DNA of 64,000 bases, from assembly GCA_026874595.1 (NCBI GenBank), contig CM049315.1:67897916-67961915 (forward strand). The letters run 5' to 3'. Shown here piece after piece: positions 22,786-33,719 of the stretch (its first letter is position 1; each line of letters begins with the position of its first letter). The notes below the pieces were generated by a model. It was given only the letters and a program-made list of their open reading frames with translations, ran no database searches and was not told where the DNA came from. The position numbers were made by a program, and so were the translations under genes. Source of the DNA: Sipunculus nudus (lineage: Eukaryota; Annelida; Sipuncula; Golfingiida; Sipunculidae).

Positions 22786-22890
22786 TACCTCGTTGGGCCG
22801 ATGACGGGTTAAGTAGTGATTCCTCGTGGTAATGAGGAAGGTTTAAGCAGTAATAATCCTTTTCTCCGTTTATTTTTCAAGGTGTTAGTG

Positions 22891-23624
22891 ATGTGGTACT
22901 CATAATAATAATACTAGCCAGGTTGGAAGTTGATGACACTCATATAGGTGGTAAAACTGGTGACATAGTTTGTGGTGCTCTTTACAGCTGTAGGATATTC
23001 CATAGAGCTACCCTTATATGTTAATACTTCTTTACTTAACTTCAAGTGGAATAACCCATCGACATCACAATGATAAAGTAGACTCCCCGACAGGTCAGAA
23101 GGGGCATAAACTTTACTTGTTCGGTTAGCGGACCTAGGGTAAAGACCCCACCCTATGGCTCTTAGGCGAGTCGCTTATTTAGTAGTCCAAGTGTAATATA
23201 AGGAAATGGATGTAGTGAAACACGGGTGAAGTTTAGTAGCTTGCAACTCTTCGTATATCTATAGTGAAGCGCATACCAACGACTGGCAGTATGATTCTGT
23301 TTTAGCATTTTAATAATAATCCATCAAAATAAGGACAAATCTTCCATTTGTTTTGGTGCTGTTAAACTAATTTCTAGAAGTGTGTGCACAGCGACAAGTT
23401 GGTGTTTCGGACGATGGGCAATTCAATATGCGATGGTTGTAATTTGACGATTTACGGTGGTGTTCTAAACGCAATATCGTAGGATTTTCACCACAGATAA
23501 AACAACACAAAAATTTCAGGAGGACAGAAAATACTGATAACTTATTTCACTTTCTGCTGAGGTATGGTAATAAAGATCCTAGGTTTTTATCAAACCCTTT
23601 TCCATTTTAGGCAGGAGAATAACG
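22891..23624. other. Intergenic stretch, no gene recognised
   Basis: Moderately complex sequence without a supported exon or repeat. Short direct and inverted similarities only. Confidence 0.5.
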
Positions 23625-25085
23625 ATTTATTTAATGAATACATTTTATCACAATGAATTTTTCAAATTTACAAAATAAATCTGCAAATACAAGTAAATTA
23701 AAAATTTTAAGCTGCATCATTATTTATCCTTGGTTTGGTCATGTCAAATTATGCATACACAAATATTGTACTTTTTTTTATAAATCATAAAAATAAATTT
23801 AAAAGAAATTTATTTTTTTTAAAGATAAAAGCAGTCATGGCATCTTCATGGCATCTTACTTGAAAAGTTTTTTTTTGGTGGGGGGGGGGGGGGGTGAGTA
23901 AGTTAAATGTACATGCTTAATTAACTACTTTTTTTGTAAAAAAAAAAGAAAAAATAAAATTGATAAAAAAAATTAAAATCAGGTATACACATTGGTTGGA
24001 TTAGGAACAAATAACATCCTAGCGCTAGATACTGTCTTACCTTTAATTTAATACTGAATTTCACACGTTAAGACTGAGAGCAAACAGTTGATAACTCTTC
24101 TGAAGCAAGGAGTTCCTATCAACATGAACATCCACATTTTTATAGCAAAACCTAACATTGATAATTCAATGTGCACTCATTGTAACCCCTTGTAATACAA
24201 AACAAATTTCAAAATGTACCAAAAGTCTAGAATATTAATTAAACGTAGAAAATTAATACATTCATATTGTTTATGGAGATGGAAGGGGATGGAAGGGGAA
24301 GCCTAACTCTGCTGAGTAAAGTGTGATAGCTGCGTGGACTAAAGCAAGTTACATAACAGGTGGCCAGGTGAGGGCTCCAGCACTCTCTGCACGCCACCGT
24401 GCTGATTTGACTTGATGTAAACAATACTTTTGAACAATTCCTGTTAATATTTCAGATTTCAAGAGAGTAAATTCTGATGTGTATATGCGGTGAAAATTAG
24501 ATGATTAGTGCTCACAGGAAAAAATGTGCCATTGTCATAGTTGATCAAAATTTAAGTTTTTGATTTATCATTTATGGTAATAACTTGAAACAAATACAAA
24601 ATTCTGATCTCATTTCTGTCATACGATTAAAGTTTGATTAAATAAAGTTTTATCCTTGAAAAATGTCTCTAGCTTTAACGGTTACCATGTTAAGTTATAT
24701 ATATTCTAATGTTTTGACAAGGAACATAATGTTCAAATCAATAACTTCTAATAATTATGCATTATTAACTTAATTTACCGCATGTACATAGAAATATATT
24801 GAGGATTATCTATGCCAAACATAAACAAAACGTTAGTGGTTTTAATATAAGTCACTCTTGAAGACTAACAACAGGCCTTTACCTTAATTTTCCAAGTAAA
24901 CGAAGTTGCAGTTAGCCAGTTTTGGGTTTTGTTGGAGAAGCAACGGACATTAACTGTTTGTTGAAATTTGGATTCGTAGGCCAAACAGTTTCAAACAGTT
25001 TCCCTGTTAACTGACCAGCCAGAGGGATGAGAGACAAAGGCCCATCGTTATAGCTCAGATGACTTATAGCCAGCTGAGCAACAAA
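23625..25085 (+). repeat. Dispersed repeat family R1, copy 3 (lacks 5' head)
   Basis: Follows 14200-15597 block by block: TGCATCATTATTTAT and TTAAAAGAAATTTATTT; CATCTTACTTGAAAAG; GCTCACAGGAAAAAATGTGCC; AAAAATGTCTCTAG; TTACCATGTTAAGT; GCATGTACATAGAAATAT. It ends with TATAGCTCAGATGACTTATAG before GCTGAGCAA. A 15-G run (23880-23894) interrupts it. The two copies have diverged substantially, including small indels. Confidence 0.6.
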
Positions 25086-25949
25086 TATCATATTTGTAGG
25101 ATCAGTCCTAATGAAATGCAGATATAAGTCCAAAATCTGCGGATACCAGTTATAGGATTTATGATTGTGTTTTAGAAAATTTTATCGTCATTAGACTGAG
25201 GGAAATTAGTACTTGATTCCACCGGGCATGGCGCCCCTGATGGCGAGGTGTCATTAAGTGATGGAGTGATAAATGAATTACCTTAATGAATAAAATGCTA
25301 AACGAGTCATATTTAAAATGTATGTGTCCAGACAACTTTCGCTTTCATATATGTCACGGGACAAATTCTGATCAAACAGGATCGTCGATCCCACAAGTTC
25401 AAAATCCGATCCCAAATTGTACTTTGACAATCTGGGAGCCTTAAATTTTTACCTTTCAGTGGTCACCAGTGTAATTTTATAATAAATATCCAAGTTAAAT
25501 GTTTATCTCAAATTTACTGACTCACTCCAATTCATGTTTTATAGACATTTTGTCATAGCAGAAAAAGTTTAATCTCATACGATGGAACTTTGTCCTACAA
25601 CTGACATAGAATGAAGCCAAAAATAATCAGCTGGTGTTTTTTGGTGAAAAATGCTCCTCTGGCCCGATAACGACACCTGTCGATCAGTCGTAAAACTAAA
25701 TAATTCACTTAAATGCAATTACCGCCTAAGAAGCAACTTCTATTTTTTGTGGCCTATAATTAATCTATGAAAATGTTCAAATTAATCAGACTTATTGATT
25801 AATCTAAAATTATCTTGGTCGATAATTAATTACTAGAGGTTGCTACAATCAGGTCGAACTATAGTTTTTAGCAGCAGTGACCACATGCCTTATATTCTAT
25901 AATGGACCCTGACGTAAACATCAACTTCTGTTATTTATCTTTGGCTGAA

Positions 25950-26060
25950 ATTTGCGTTCGGTCTGTGCTCCGGGGTTTTCACACTATTCAATATATTTAT
26001 TAACGACCTGTCAAAACTCTACGACAAAATAAGTGACTCTACCACTTTATCGGAATGATA
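25950..26060 (+). pseudogene. LINE reverse transcriptase fragment (palm region)
   Basis: The + strand reads LFNIFINDLSKLYDKISD, preceded by a degraded CSGVFT. This matches the conserved LSPxLFNIFINDL block of non-LTR retrotransposon RT. Stops follow immediately. It lies upstream of, and in the same orientation as, the RT 3' relic at 27720-28620, so the two may be parts of one element separated by later insertions (a MITE at 26484-26750 and a hairpin at 27611-27711). Confidence 0.55.
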
Positions 26061-26483
26061 AATATCATAAAACACATTCATGACCTCTTCACGTCAGTGC
26101 AATCTGTGTTTGGCAGAGAAACTAGCAATCATAAGCTCAAAACAAAAGAACCTTTTGAACAAACATTCGGAAATTGTTTCCACCTGCCGCCATGGTCCAA
26201 GGGCACCCAACCGTGCTAAAAAGAAATGATAAAAAACCAATATCGCAACTAGTTGAATTTCAGTCACCTGACGAGCCGACGAGGCGAAACCGACGGTCGT
26301 AATTCAGATTCATGACATACCTTAACATATCATGCTCTGTTGCAAAACATAGAGCGCTGTGTGACCGCATAGGAAAGACTGCATACCCGCAGATCATTTC
26401 TACTTATATATATATATATATATATAATATTCACAGCATATAAGACACTGAAGGTATAGTAGGTCTGGATACATATACATGTA

Positions 26484-26750
26484 TTCAGGTAGCAGGACTG
26501 GTTAAATTCCTAAAAATTTATGTTTTTGCAATAAAAGGTATACTTTATATTCAAAATAAATTAAACAGCTTATAATTCATACATGTTCCTCGAAAGCAAA
26601 GTTTATATTTATCACAATGTAGAAAATCTTGTTTTGCTTTCAGGAAATGTATAGTTTAAGGGGACTTAAGGCATTAGATTGTTCAAAGCAAAAAAAGGAT
26701 AAACTGAAATAAAGTCAGGTCATGTGGGGGACCAGTCCTGCTACTTGAAT
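26484..26750. mobile_element. 267-bp MITE-like inverted-repeat element
   Basis: Left arm TTCAGGTAGCAGGACTGGT (26484-26502) and right arm ACCAGTCCTGCTACTTGAA (26732-26750) are inverted repeats with one mismatch in 19. The interior is AT-rich and noncoding. No clear target-site duplication is visible. A TA tract lies just left (26405-26426). Confidence 0.5.
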
Positions 26751-27610
26751 TAGAAAGGACAATATTTAAATTACATTTGCGGCCACCATGCACACATGCA
26801 TACGAGGACAAGGTATGTGTTTTTTAATTCAGGATTAAATGACTTATTAAAATACCGCTTCTTAGATGCAGCAATGGGTTTTGGATCCCGTTTCCACAAT
26901 ATGACATGATGGGACTTTTGTTACAGATTTAACTTTTCTCCAAATCACAAAAAGAGGGAAATTCAACCTCAACAGAGATGTTGACTGCCATGGTGCTGAC
27001 AAGCCACTGTTAACTTTCCTTGATTTTAAACCGTTATATATGTGAAGCCCTAACAGACCATCAAATATGTTATTTTATTACATTTATAAATCCCTGGCTT
27101 ATGAGGACAGTTGCTAGACCAACATATATTCTTTATCTACTTGCTCACTGTGCACCAGGAACTCAGAATCTGCTCTCTCACCACTAGTGACCTTTGAAAT
27201 CATTTGTATAACTGATTGCCAATCCATGATCCTAATAAATACCCACAATAACATCAATGGATCATCAAAAGGGTCTAGTGCAAAACAAACACACAATAAA
27301 CTGTGTAAACTGCATTAATCATCTGATCTTGTCAGTCTATGAAATGCAAATACATGCTTATGAAATACATGTAGTGAAGGTGTATTTATTCTAGTGCATT
27401 AGAATTAATTTGTTTGCCTAATTTTTTTTTTTTACTTATATAACATGAAATGTGATGCTGCATTTTGGTGTTTTCATTTTCAAAATTAAAAATCCAACCC
27501 TGTTATCTGTTTTTAATTCAGCAACATTTTACTAACTTTTACTACAAGGTCTAGAATATCACACACCTCGGCAGCTGACACTTAGTGATATCAGTTAAAG
27601 CATTAATTTT

Positions 27611-27711
27611 GTCGGCTGCACAGCGGGTGGAGTGTGGACTGTCTAGGCAGCCAACACTTTAGACATTGTCGGCTGCCTAGACAGTCCAGGCGTCCTAACT
27701 CCGCAGCCGAC
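27611..27711. repeat. Long hairpin: nested perfect inverted repeats
   Basis: Inner arms GGACTGTCTAGGCAGCC (27636-27652) and GGCTGCCTAGACAGTCC (27671-27687) pair perfectly over 17 bases around an 18-base loop. Outer arms GTCGGCTGC (27611-27619) and GCAGCCGAC (27703-27711) pair perfectly over 9. The intervening sides pair only in part. The total, about 101 bases, is the size of a microRNA precursor, but a small inserted mobile element or transposon end is as likely. It immediately precedes the LINE relic. Confidence 0.7.
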
Positions 27712-28620
27712 ATTGCAGCTGACACACTTCCTTCTTATAAATATCTCGGCATAACTAATCAATGGAAACTTCAGCATGACACTTAAAGAATTAAAAGAAA
27801 GAGCTAGAAAAAGTCTATTCAAACTTAGCAAATTTTTATCTCTATATGTATGTAATCCTAATATTAAGACGTTTTGCAACCTGTTCGACAAAATGGTTAG
27901 GCCAATACTGATCGACCTACGCTTGTGAAACCCGAGGGCCATATACTTTGGATATTGATAAATACTTTAAATTAGCCCTGCCTCCATGTCAGTAATAGAT
28001 AGTTACTCTCCAGAATTATTAGAACAATGGGGAATTGGGCCTATCAGTATCGATATATTAATCGCATCCATCAAATAAAGGATACGTATATCAACAGTTC
28101 TCCAAATGACTCAGTTATATATACGTCTGTTTTTTTTTTACAAATATAAACCTTTCTTATAATGATAATAATAATTCAAAATGGCTATATTTTATTAAAT
28201 CAACCCTCTAATACTTAGACCCAAGTGAGATCTGGCACAACCAATACTCCTCAAACCAAAACATTCACTAACTAGTTAGAAAGCATTGGCTGCAAGAATT
28301 ATGTAACACTAAATACAACACAACCCTGATGCAAACATAGAACATAAGTTAAATACAAACATGAACCTTATCTCACGATCATCGCAGACTTTCATATGCG
28401 AAAAATATAGCAAGGTAAAGAACCAGCTCACACAATTTACTCATCGAATGAGGAAGGTATACCGTAGACCACAGGGTGCTAAATCGAACTTGCAGCTCTT
28501 GCCAAAAAGACATCGTGCACGAACCCCACTTTCGATGTGCTGCTCGAAATTCAACAAGCAATGAAGAGATTTGAAAAGTATTATTAAAGACATCTTGTCC
28601 CACACATCTGCCTAAAATGA
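27712..28620 (+). pseudogene. Decayed LINE ORF2, reverse transcriptase 3' region
   Basis: The + strand, across several frames, gives YKYLGI (the RT YLG block), then ELKERARKSLFKLSKF, then NLFDKMVRPIL. This is the standard order in non-LTR retrotransposons after the catalytic domain. A degraded C-terminal part near 28490-28560 reads CSSCQKDIVHEPHFRC, like the Cys/His knuckle-type end (CxxC...H....C). Stops and frameshifts are frequent, so it is inactive. Minus-strand frames over the same region are shadows. Confidence 0.65.
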
Positions 28621-28791
28621 CCTTGTTTAACTTTATTATGGGAACTGATGATTATGATATTTACCAAGCTCTGGGCAATTTCATCAAATCTGCAACTATT
28701 GTACGGATAACCTTTAACTCCCCGTAAAACAATAATGCCACTTAATCTTAGTGGGCTAACATGACCAATATGCAAGACACCTGATAATCTG

Positions 28792-28833
<42 letters not shown>
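28792..28833. repeat. (TA)n-(TG)n compound microsatellite
   Basis: About ten TA dinucleotides followed by about eleven TG dinucleotides, at the left edge of repeat R3 copy 2. Confidence 0.9.
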
Positions 28834-28867
28834 ATTTTCCTTCGGTTGAATGCATCACTTGTAATTG

Positions 28868-29790
28868 TATCCGCCGAAAGAGAGTTTTGCAGATACTATG
28901 TTTTCACACGGGTTCCGCCGCCACCGCCGCCGCCTCGTTCGCCTTCAAAGAACTCCTCTGAGACCCTTAGAACCGTTCTTTCCGAAACTTGGTACAATAA
29001 CTCGGTCACCTGTGAACTCGTGCTTAACAAAGATTAGTGGCGCAACCTACACTCCACTTCTTCATCTTAGGGATTATATAGGCCATATCCCAGGAGTTGT
29101 TCAAGGTATTGGGCTGAAATTGTGCAAGTTCATAGATCTTGGATACCTCCGTCTCGTACTCAAGACTGGTGGCGCCTACTGCAATCTTTTCCACGTGGCG
29201 TCCATCCATGCATTTGCCATTTGTTCGTCTTGGTGTAAATATCCCATATCTGACCAGACATGTGGCGTGAAATACCTTCCCGTTTTCGTAGAATACATTG
29301 ATGGCCTTTTCTTGGGAGTGGTTTGCCGTATCGGCCTGAAATGTTGCTTGTCCATATATCTATGATACCCCCATCTTGCACACAAGCCTTGTAGCACCAC
29401 CTACAATCGTTTTCACGAAGCGTCCATTCATGAAACTGTTTTTGGTGAAATTGCACATATCTCAGGTGTGTATTGATGTATTTAACTTAATTAAATGTAT
29501 TCTCGTTTGTCTTGGAAAACTTTGTCTTAGACCAGACAGGTGGTGCCACCTACCGTTCCGTTTTTGTAGGAAACATTGATCAATTGATGCCTTTTCCCAG
29601 GTTTGGATATGGCGTACTAGCCTGCGATTTTGCATGTCCATAGACCTTGGATACCTCCATCTTTCACACATGCCTGGTGGCGTCACTTACAACAATGTAT
29701 TTGTAGAATAAATTTATCTCAGGAGTGGTTTGACGTATCGGCCTGAAATTTTGCATGTCCATAGATCTGGGATGGCATTATCTTGTACAC
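28868..29790 (+). repeat. Dispersed repeat family R3, copy 2
   Basis: Second copy of the repeat at 20878-22012. It has the same TACTATGTTTTCACACG head and a CCG-triplet block (28915-28945). Degenerate subunits follow, each around a GGTGGCGCC-type core and an AATTTTGCATGTCCATAGA stretch. The 166-codon frame through it is not coding: its translation follows repeat subunits and is not conserved in copy 1. The right part to about 30150 is noncoding and unassigned. Confidence 0.6.
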
Positions 29791-30179
29791 ATTGACTTCT
29801 ACGGCAACTGATGCCACAAATTTCTAGGGCTGTCAGGTGAGATTCCATGCCTCACTTTATCCATGCCTTTATGATTGGGCGGATACCTGTTAAATCGTCG
29901 ACTACCCATAATAATTCTGGTTTCTTATTGATGCATCTGAATATCTTATATGTAACATATTTGCTTTGTATTTTTGTATACCTCTTGTGTTAATATCTGA
30001 TGTTCAACTTTTTGTGTGTGATGCCATGCAGGCCTATTAATATTATTTAACTGCTATTACTGTAAGAATAGTGAAGCTATATAGTAAAGTTCAGTTCAGA
30101 TAACAATGTAGAACTTTTAAATAATGCCTAACAATCATTAAACATAAGATTTGATTTAATTGTCTTTATTATTTGAGAA

Positions 30180-30754
30180 CGCGCTCTATTCCTGACATAT
30201 CTCTATCAATTTTGTATTTGCAAATCTTTGACGCACCCAGGCGGTGACAAAAAAAGTTGATTTCGCATCTTTCCGGTTGATGATTTCGGAAGACCTTTAC
30301 GGTAATTCTAGCGATAGCGACCTCTGGTGGAGATTAATTGGTGTGCAGACGAACGATCCTATGTTTCCTTGGGACACTGGGAATGGTTAGTTCATGTTGT
30401 CATTGGCCACTGGAACTCCGTGGACGATACAGCAGACAACAGTTTTATACCTATTTGCAACGTTTATTTTTTAAACATTCGACTAAACACCCTGGACATA
30501 ACATATTTTACTTCCATAGAATCGGCTCTGGTTAAACCGTGTGGGCGTGGCGCATGGTCCACATGACGAATCTTGCAGCTCAAGAACCAACTTCGTGAGG
30601 CGCACTACAAATTATTTTAGATTTTAATTAGATTTAAATTGGTGGATACTGGTCAATCTTTCATGTCATTTTGAATTCACAATCTGTGAATTTTCAAGAA
30701 CTGAATTCCTGCTGTCACGAAGTTTTCGTGGTCCTTAGAAATAGAAGTAAGATT
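30180..30754 (+). promoter_or_regulatory. MCMDC2: Presumed promoter and 5' UTR of MCMDC2
   Basis: Sequence just upstream of the MCMDC2 start codon is richer in CpG and GC than the surroundings (for example GGCGGTGACA near 30240, GGGCGTGGCGCATGG at 30542-30556 and GTGAGGCGCACTAC near 30595). It contains an ETS-like TTTCCGGTT near 30273. No TATA box is positioned convincingly. The transcription start cannot be fixed from sequence, and an upstream noncoding exon is possible. Confidence 0.35.
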
Positions 30755-30868
30755 ATGAGTAAATTGAATAATTTGCTAGATCTACAGGTGGCAGCACTTG
30801 AATATTTAGATGTCACCAGGGGCTTGCAAGTAATTCAAGAACAATGTGCCAAATATACAAAAAGTCAG
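30755..30868 (+). CDS. MCMDC2: MCMDC2 exon 1 (coding start)
   Basis: First of 15 chained exons of an MCM domain-containing protein 2 orthologue. MCMDC2 is an MCM-family relative needed in mammals for meiotic recombination and homologue pairing, acting in germ-cell nuclei; its fly relatives are the MEI-217/218 mei-MCM proteins (established knowledge). The ATG at 30755 is chosen because it is the first in-frame ATG and gives MSKLNN..., aligned with the short MSNL-type start of vertebrate MCMDC2. AALEYLDVTRGLQ follows, matching the family's AALIYLDRSGGLQ block. Thirty-eight codons; donor CAG|GTTAGT; phase 0. The identification rests on the whole chain, with the strongest blocks in exons 1, 3, 6, 7 and 15. 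Alignment is from memory; no search was run. Confidence 0.85.
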
Positions 30869-31726
30869 GTTAGTGTATCATACATCTTCAATTCTTATTT
30901 TTTTAAGTAGATTGGAACATATATTAACGTAAAAAATAAGGTACTATAACTTATAAGTAAAAGCTGAGGAAAATGGAGATAAAAAATAACATATAAAGCA
31001 AGTATTTTTTATTTATACATTCTTGAATTTTGATGATCATAAAGATTCATATACAGTTAGGTACCATATGTAATCTGTATTAGCTATTATTTGCCTTCCA
31101 TGAAAGAAATATGCTACTGAAGCTTGGCTTATCCAGATTACAGGCAGAAAACGTATGATACTACATATAAATATGGATGGTGTTGGCACTCCACCATTGT
31201 TATGCAATTCCCAAGTGGCCAATTTTTGGTCTTGAAGTGTCAGGAATGATGCCAGTAGTGTCATAAGGGGGATAATTTTTTTCAATGTTTACCATCCATC
31301 CTGAGATATTTGCCGAGGCACACAAGGTCTGTGTAACTGCTCTCTCTCAGAAACTGCACCAACTGAGCAGGTAAACTTGCTCCAATGAAACTGGTCTGAG
31401 TTAACCTCTCTGAGCACTAGAATCGGAAATATGCTAGTGCATATAACTTATATAAAATACAAATTTAATAATTGTAAATGCATTTAACATTTGCATACTA
31501 TTTTTCTTAATTAAATTTATAGGTAATTTTATGCTATGATCCCACATATTTAATAAATATTAATATAAAAAAAATCAGGTTAAGGTGACAATGTATGTGT
31601 TTCCCTTTTAATAAGCTGAATTAAATATAGTTGCATTAGGAATCTAAGTAAGATATTTGTTTCAGGAATATAACCATTTTTAATTGCTGAATCAATGTGT
31701 ATTTTAAAGTTTGTGTTATATTGTAG

Positions 31727-31784
31727 GAAAGGGCTTTCCAGTTTATGCTTTTGGTAGACCCAGCTGACCTGTTGGATTTGAATG
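31727..31784 (+). CDS. MCMDC2: MCMDC2 exon 2
   Basis: Acceptor TTGTAG at 31726, donor G|GTAATC. Nineteen codons plus one base. It encodes ERAFQFMLLVDPADLLDLN, matching the family segment with pattern ..Y.F.ILI.PSD.VEL. Intron 1 is 858 bases. Starts in phase 0 and ends with one base carried over, which joins exon 3 correctly. Confidence 0.85.
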
Positions 31785-31869
31785 GTAATCAAGGATATAA
31801 TTATTATATAATGATTGTTCAATAATATTATAGTCATGGATTATATTTAGAAAGATAAATGAACCATTT

Positions 31870-32520
31870 ACCTCCACCAAGGCAAAACAATCCAATTAGA
31901 TCCACCTTTTTTATGCCTGTCAATGATTGGATGTATTATGGTATATCCACTGTCAGTCTGTCCTTTGAGTGTCATTCTGATAAATCAGCAGAGCTTAGAG
32001 GACTTTCACAAAACTGATCAAAACTATATATTGACCAATAGATTATCTCTCCTAAGTTTGATTTAAGCCAAAATCCACTTTGAACTAGGTCAGAGCTCAC
32101 CAGGCTACATTTGGTGTTTCTGAAATAACATTTTTAATATGATGGATTTTAAAACCAACAAAAATACTAAAAAAATATAATGTTTAACCCAAGTCTGAAT
32201 CTTTGGTAGAGCCGTGATGACTTAACAAAAATCTGATGAATTTTCATGAAGCTCATTTTAATGTTAAAAAATAGAATTTCTCATTTGAATTAAATTCTGG
32301 GCAAAAACTCACCTATATTTAATGAGGTCAGAGGTCCCAAGACGTATGATGGAAGCCGTGCTCTTGTTCTGATCTGCCTTTAATGGGGTCTTCCCTGGCC
32401 CATGTTCTTATCTCCACAAACTTTTCTTGAAATCCATTCTGTAATGTGTGAATAATCTTGCCAACAGACAAACAAACAGACATAGGTGAAAATATAACCT
32501 CTTTGGCAAATGGAACCAAG
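31870..32520 (-). mobile_element. Dispersed repeat family R5, copy 2 (in MCMDC2 intron 2)
   Basis: Read on the minus strand from about 32515: TTTGCCAAAGAGGTTATATT, TTCACCTATGTCTGTTTG, GGCAAGATTATTC, GGGCCAGGGAAGACCCC. This corresponds to the head and body of R5 (compare 19760-19943). The remainder to 31870 is less certain and may be a second repeat. The minus-strand frame at 32328-32558 is a shadow of it. The element is antisense to the host gene. Confidence 0.5.
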
Positions 32521-32887
32521 GAAAATGTGTTCATACAAGAATACCCTGAATATGTCATATTATTATTATTATATATATCTTAACTGTAATTTGCAAACTA
32601 TTTTATCTAGTGTAAATAATATCAACTCCAGTCATATTGTTAAGATAAAAATAAGGTTAACTCTCCTTTTATACATGCGAAAATAGTAGCAGGCATTCTC
32701 ATGTGCATGTGAATATAGTTTTATTTCTCATCTTTTGCATGTAAGTTGTCTTGAATTTATATTTGATATTACATCCTTGAATAGACCATATGAATTTAAA
32801 AAAAAATATTTTTCTAATTCTGGTGTATTTGAGCAAAACCGTCTCATTTGTTTAGTGTCTTATATTGATAAGTTTTTTTTTTCACAG

Positions 32888-32946
32888 TTGAGCTGGGCAA
32901 TTTGTTACTTCGTCATCCAGGAGGGGCTGCTAAAATATTCCAGGAG
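32888..32946 (+). CDS. MCMDC2: MCMDC2 exon 3
   Basis: Acceptor TTTTTTTTTCACAG ending at 32887, donor GAG|GTATGA. With the carried G it encodes VELGNLLLRHPGGAAKIFQE. The ELGN...L..P..AA..FQ pattern is a strong match to vertebrate MCMDC2. Twenty codons, ending in phase 0. Confidence 0.88.
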
Positions 32947-33447
32947 GTATGATTTACTTTGTTTTTGTAACTAAACTTCAGCTGTCTTGTTTATTGCAAG
33001 TAATTAACATTTATTTTATGATTTTAATTTTGGGGATAGAGTTTCATGTATTTACCTGAATAATTTAAAGTGCTACAAAAGGTATGTAGATTTAAAAATA
33101 CCTTTCAACTCTTACATTTGTTTAACAATCGTCAAATTACATAAACTTTAATAGCAAGAACAAGATTAATAAGGACACTAAGGTCAATATCAGGACTGCA
33201 CTTTCTGAATTGAGATGGTGCTTTAATGCAACAAACCAACTCTTCTTTAACTCTTCTCTGCTGAGCCCCAATCCCCCCCCCCCCACCAAGCTGGATGCAC
33301 TGCCTTTTTGTAAGTGCCCTCTTGAAGGATTGGTTAAACTTGCTGCCTTGTGGTTGTCCCATGGCTGAACAAGATCAGGTGATAGTGAGTTCTGATGTAT
33401 CAGTTTGTGGTTAAACAGCATCAGACATTTATTTCTGGTATTTGTAG

Positions 33448-33551
33448 GTTGTGTTTGTCACGATATGTTGTCTGAAGTTGCTTCCACAATGCACCAGCTT
33501 GAGCCAAATTGTAATCTTGCTTCGTCTACAAGCAGTCCCTCCTCTTCCTTG
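33448..33551 (+). CDS. MCMDC2: MCMDC2 exon 4
   Basis: Acceptor TTTGTAG at 33447, donor TTG|GTGAGT (consensus). Thirty-four codons plus two bases. It encodes a hydrophobic segment beginning VVFVTICCLKLL, then QIVILLRLQAVPPLP, matching the family's ..INIVLKLTHLPPLP.. block in the MCM N-terminal domain. Confidence 0.85.
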
Positions 33552-33719
33552 GTGAGTGCTGTATTAGTCTAACATCATATGAATGTTTCTTTTCTAACTT
33601 TTTTAATCTGTATATGTATAAGAGATCTCAGCTAGTCACAGGTATATTCATTGAAGTCTTTATAAGGAGTTGGGCTTTGATAGGATGGGACAGACAATTC
33701 TCTTTTTAAAACATGTAAG

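Noticed and set aside
28865-29365. 166-codon + strand frame
   Set aside because: Lies within repeat R3; the CCG-triplet and subunit repeats explain its length, and copy 1 does not preserve the frame.
30327-30566. 79-codon frame upstream of MCMDC2
   Set aside because: Overlaps another frame in the presumed promoter/5' UTR, has no family match and is not in the MCMDC2 chain.
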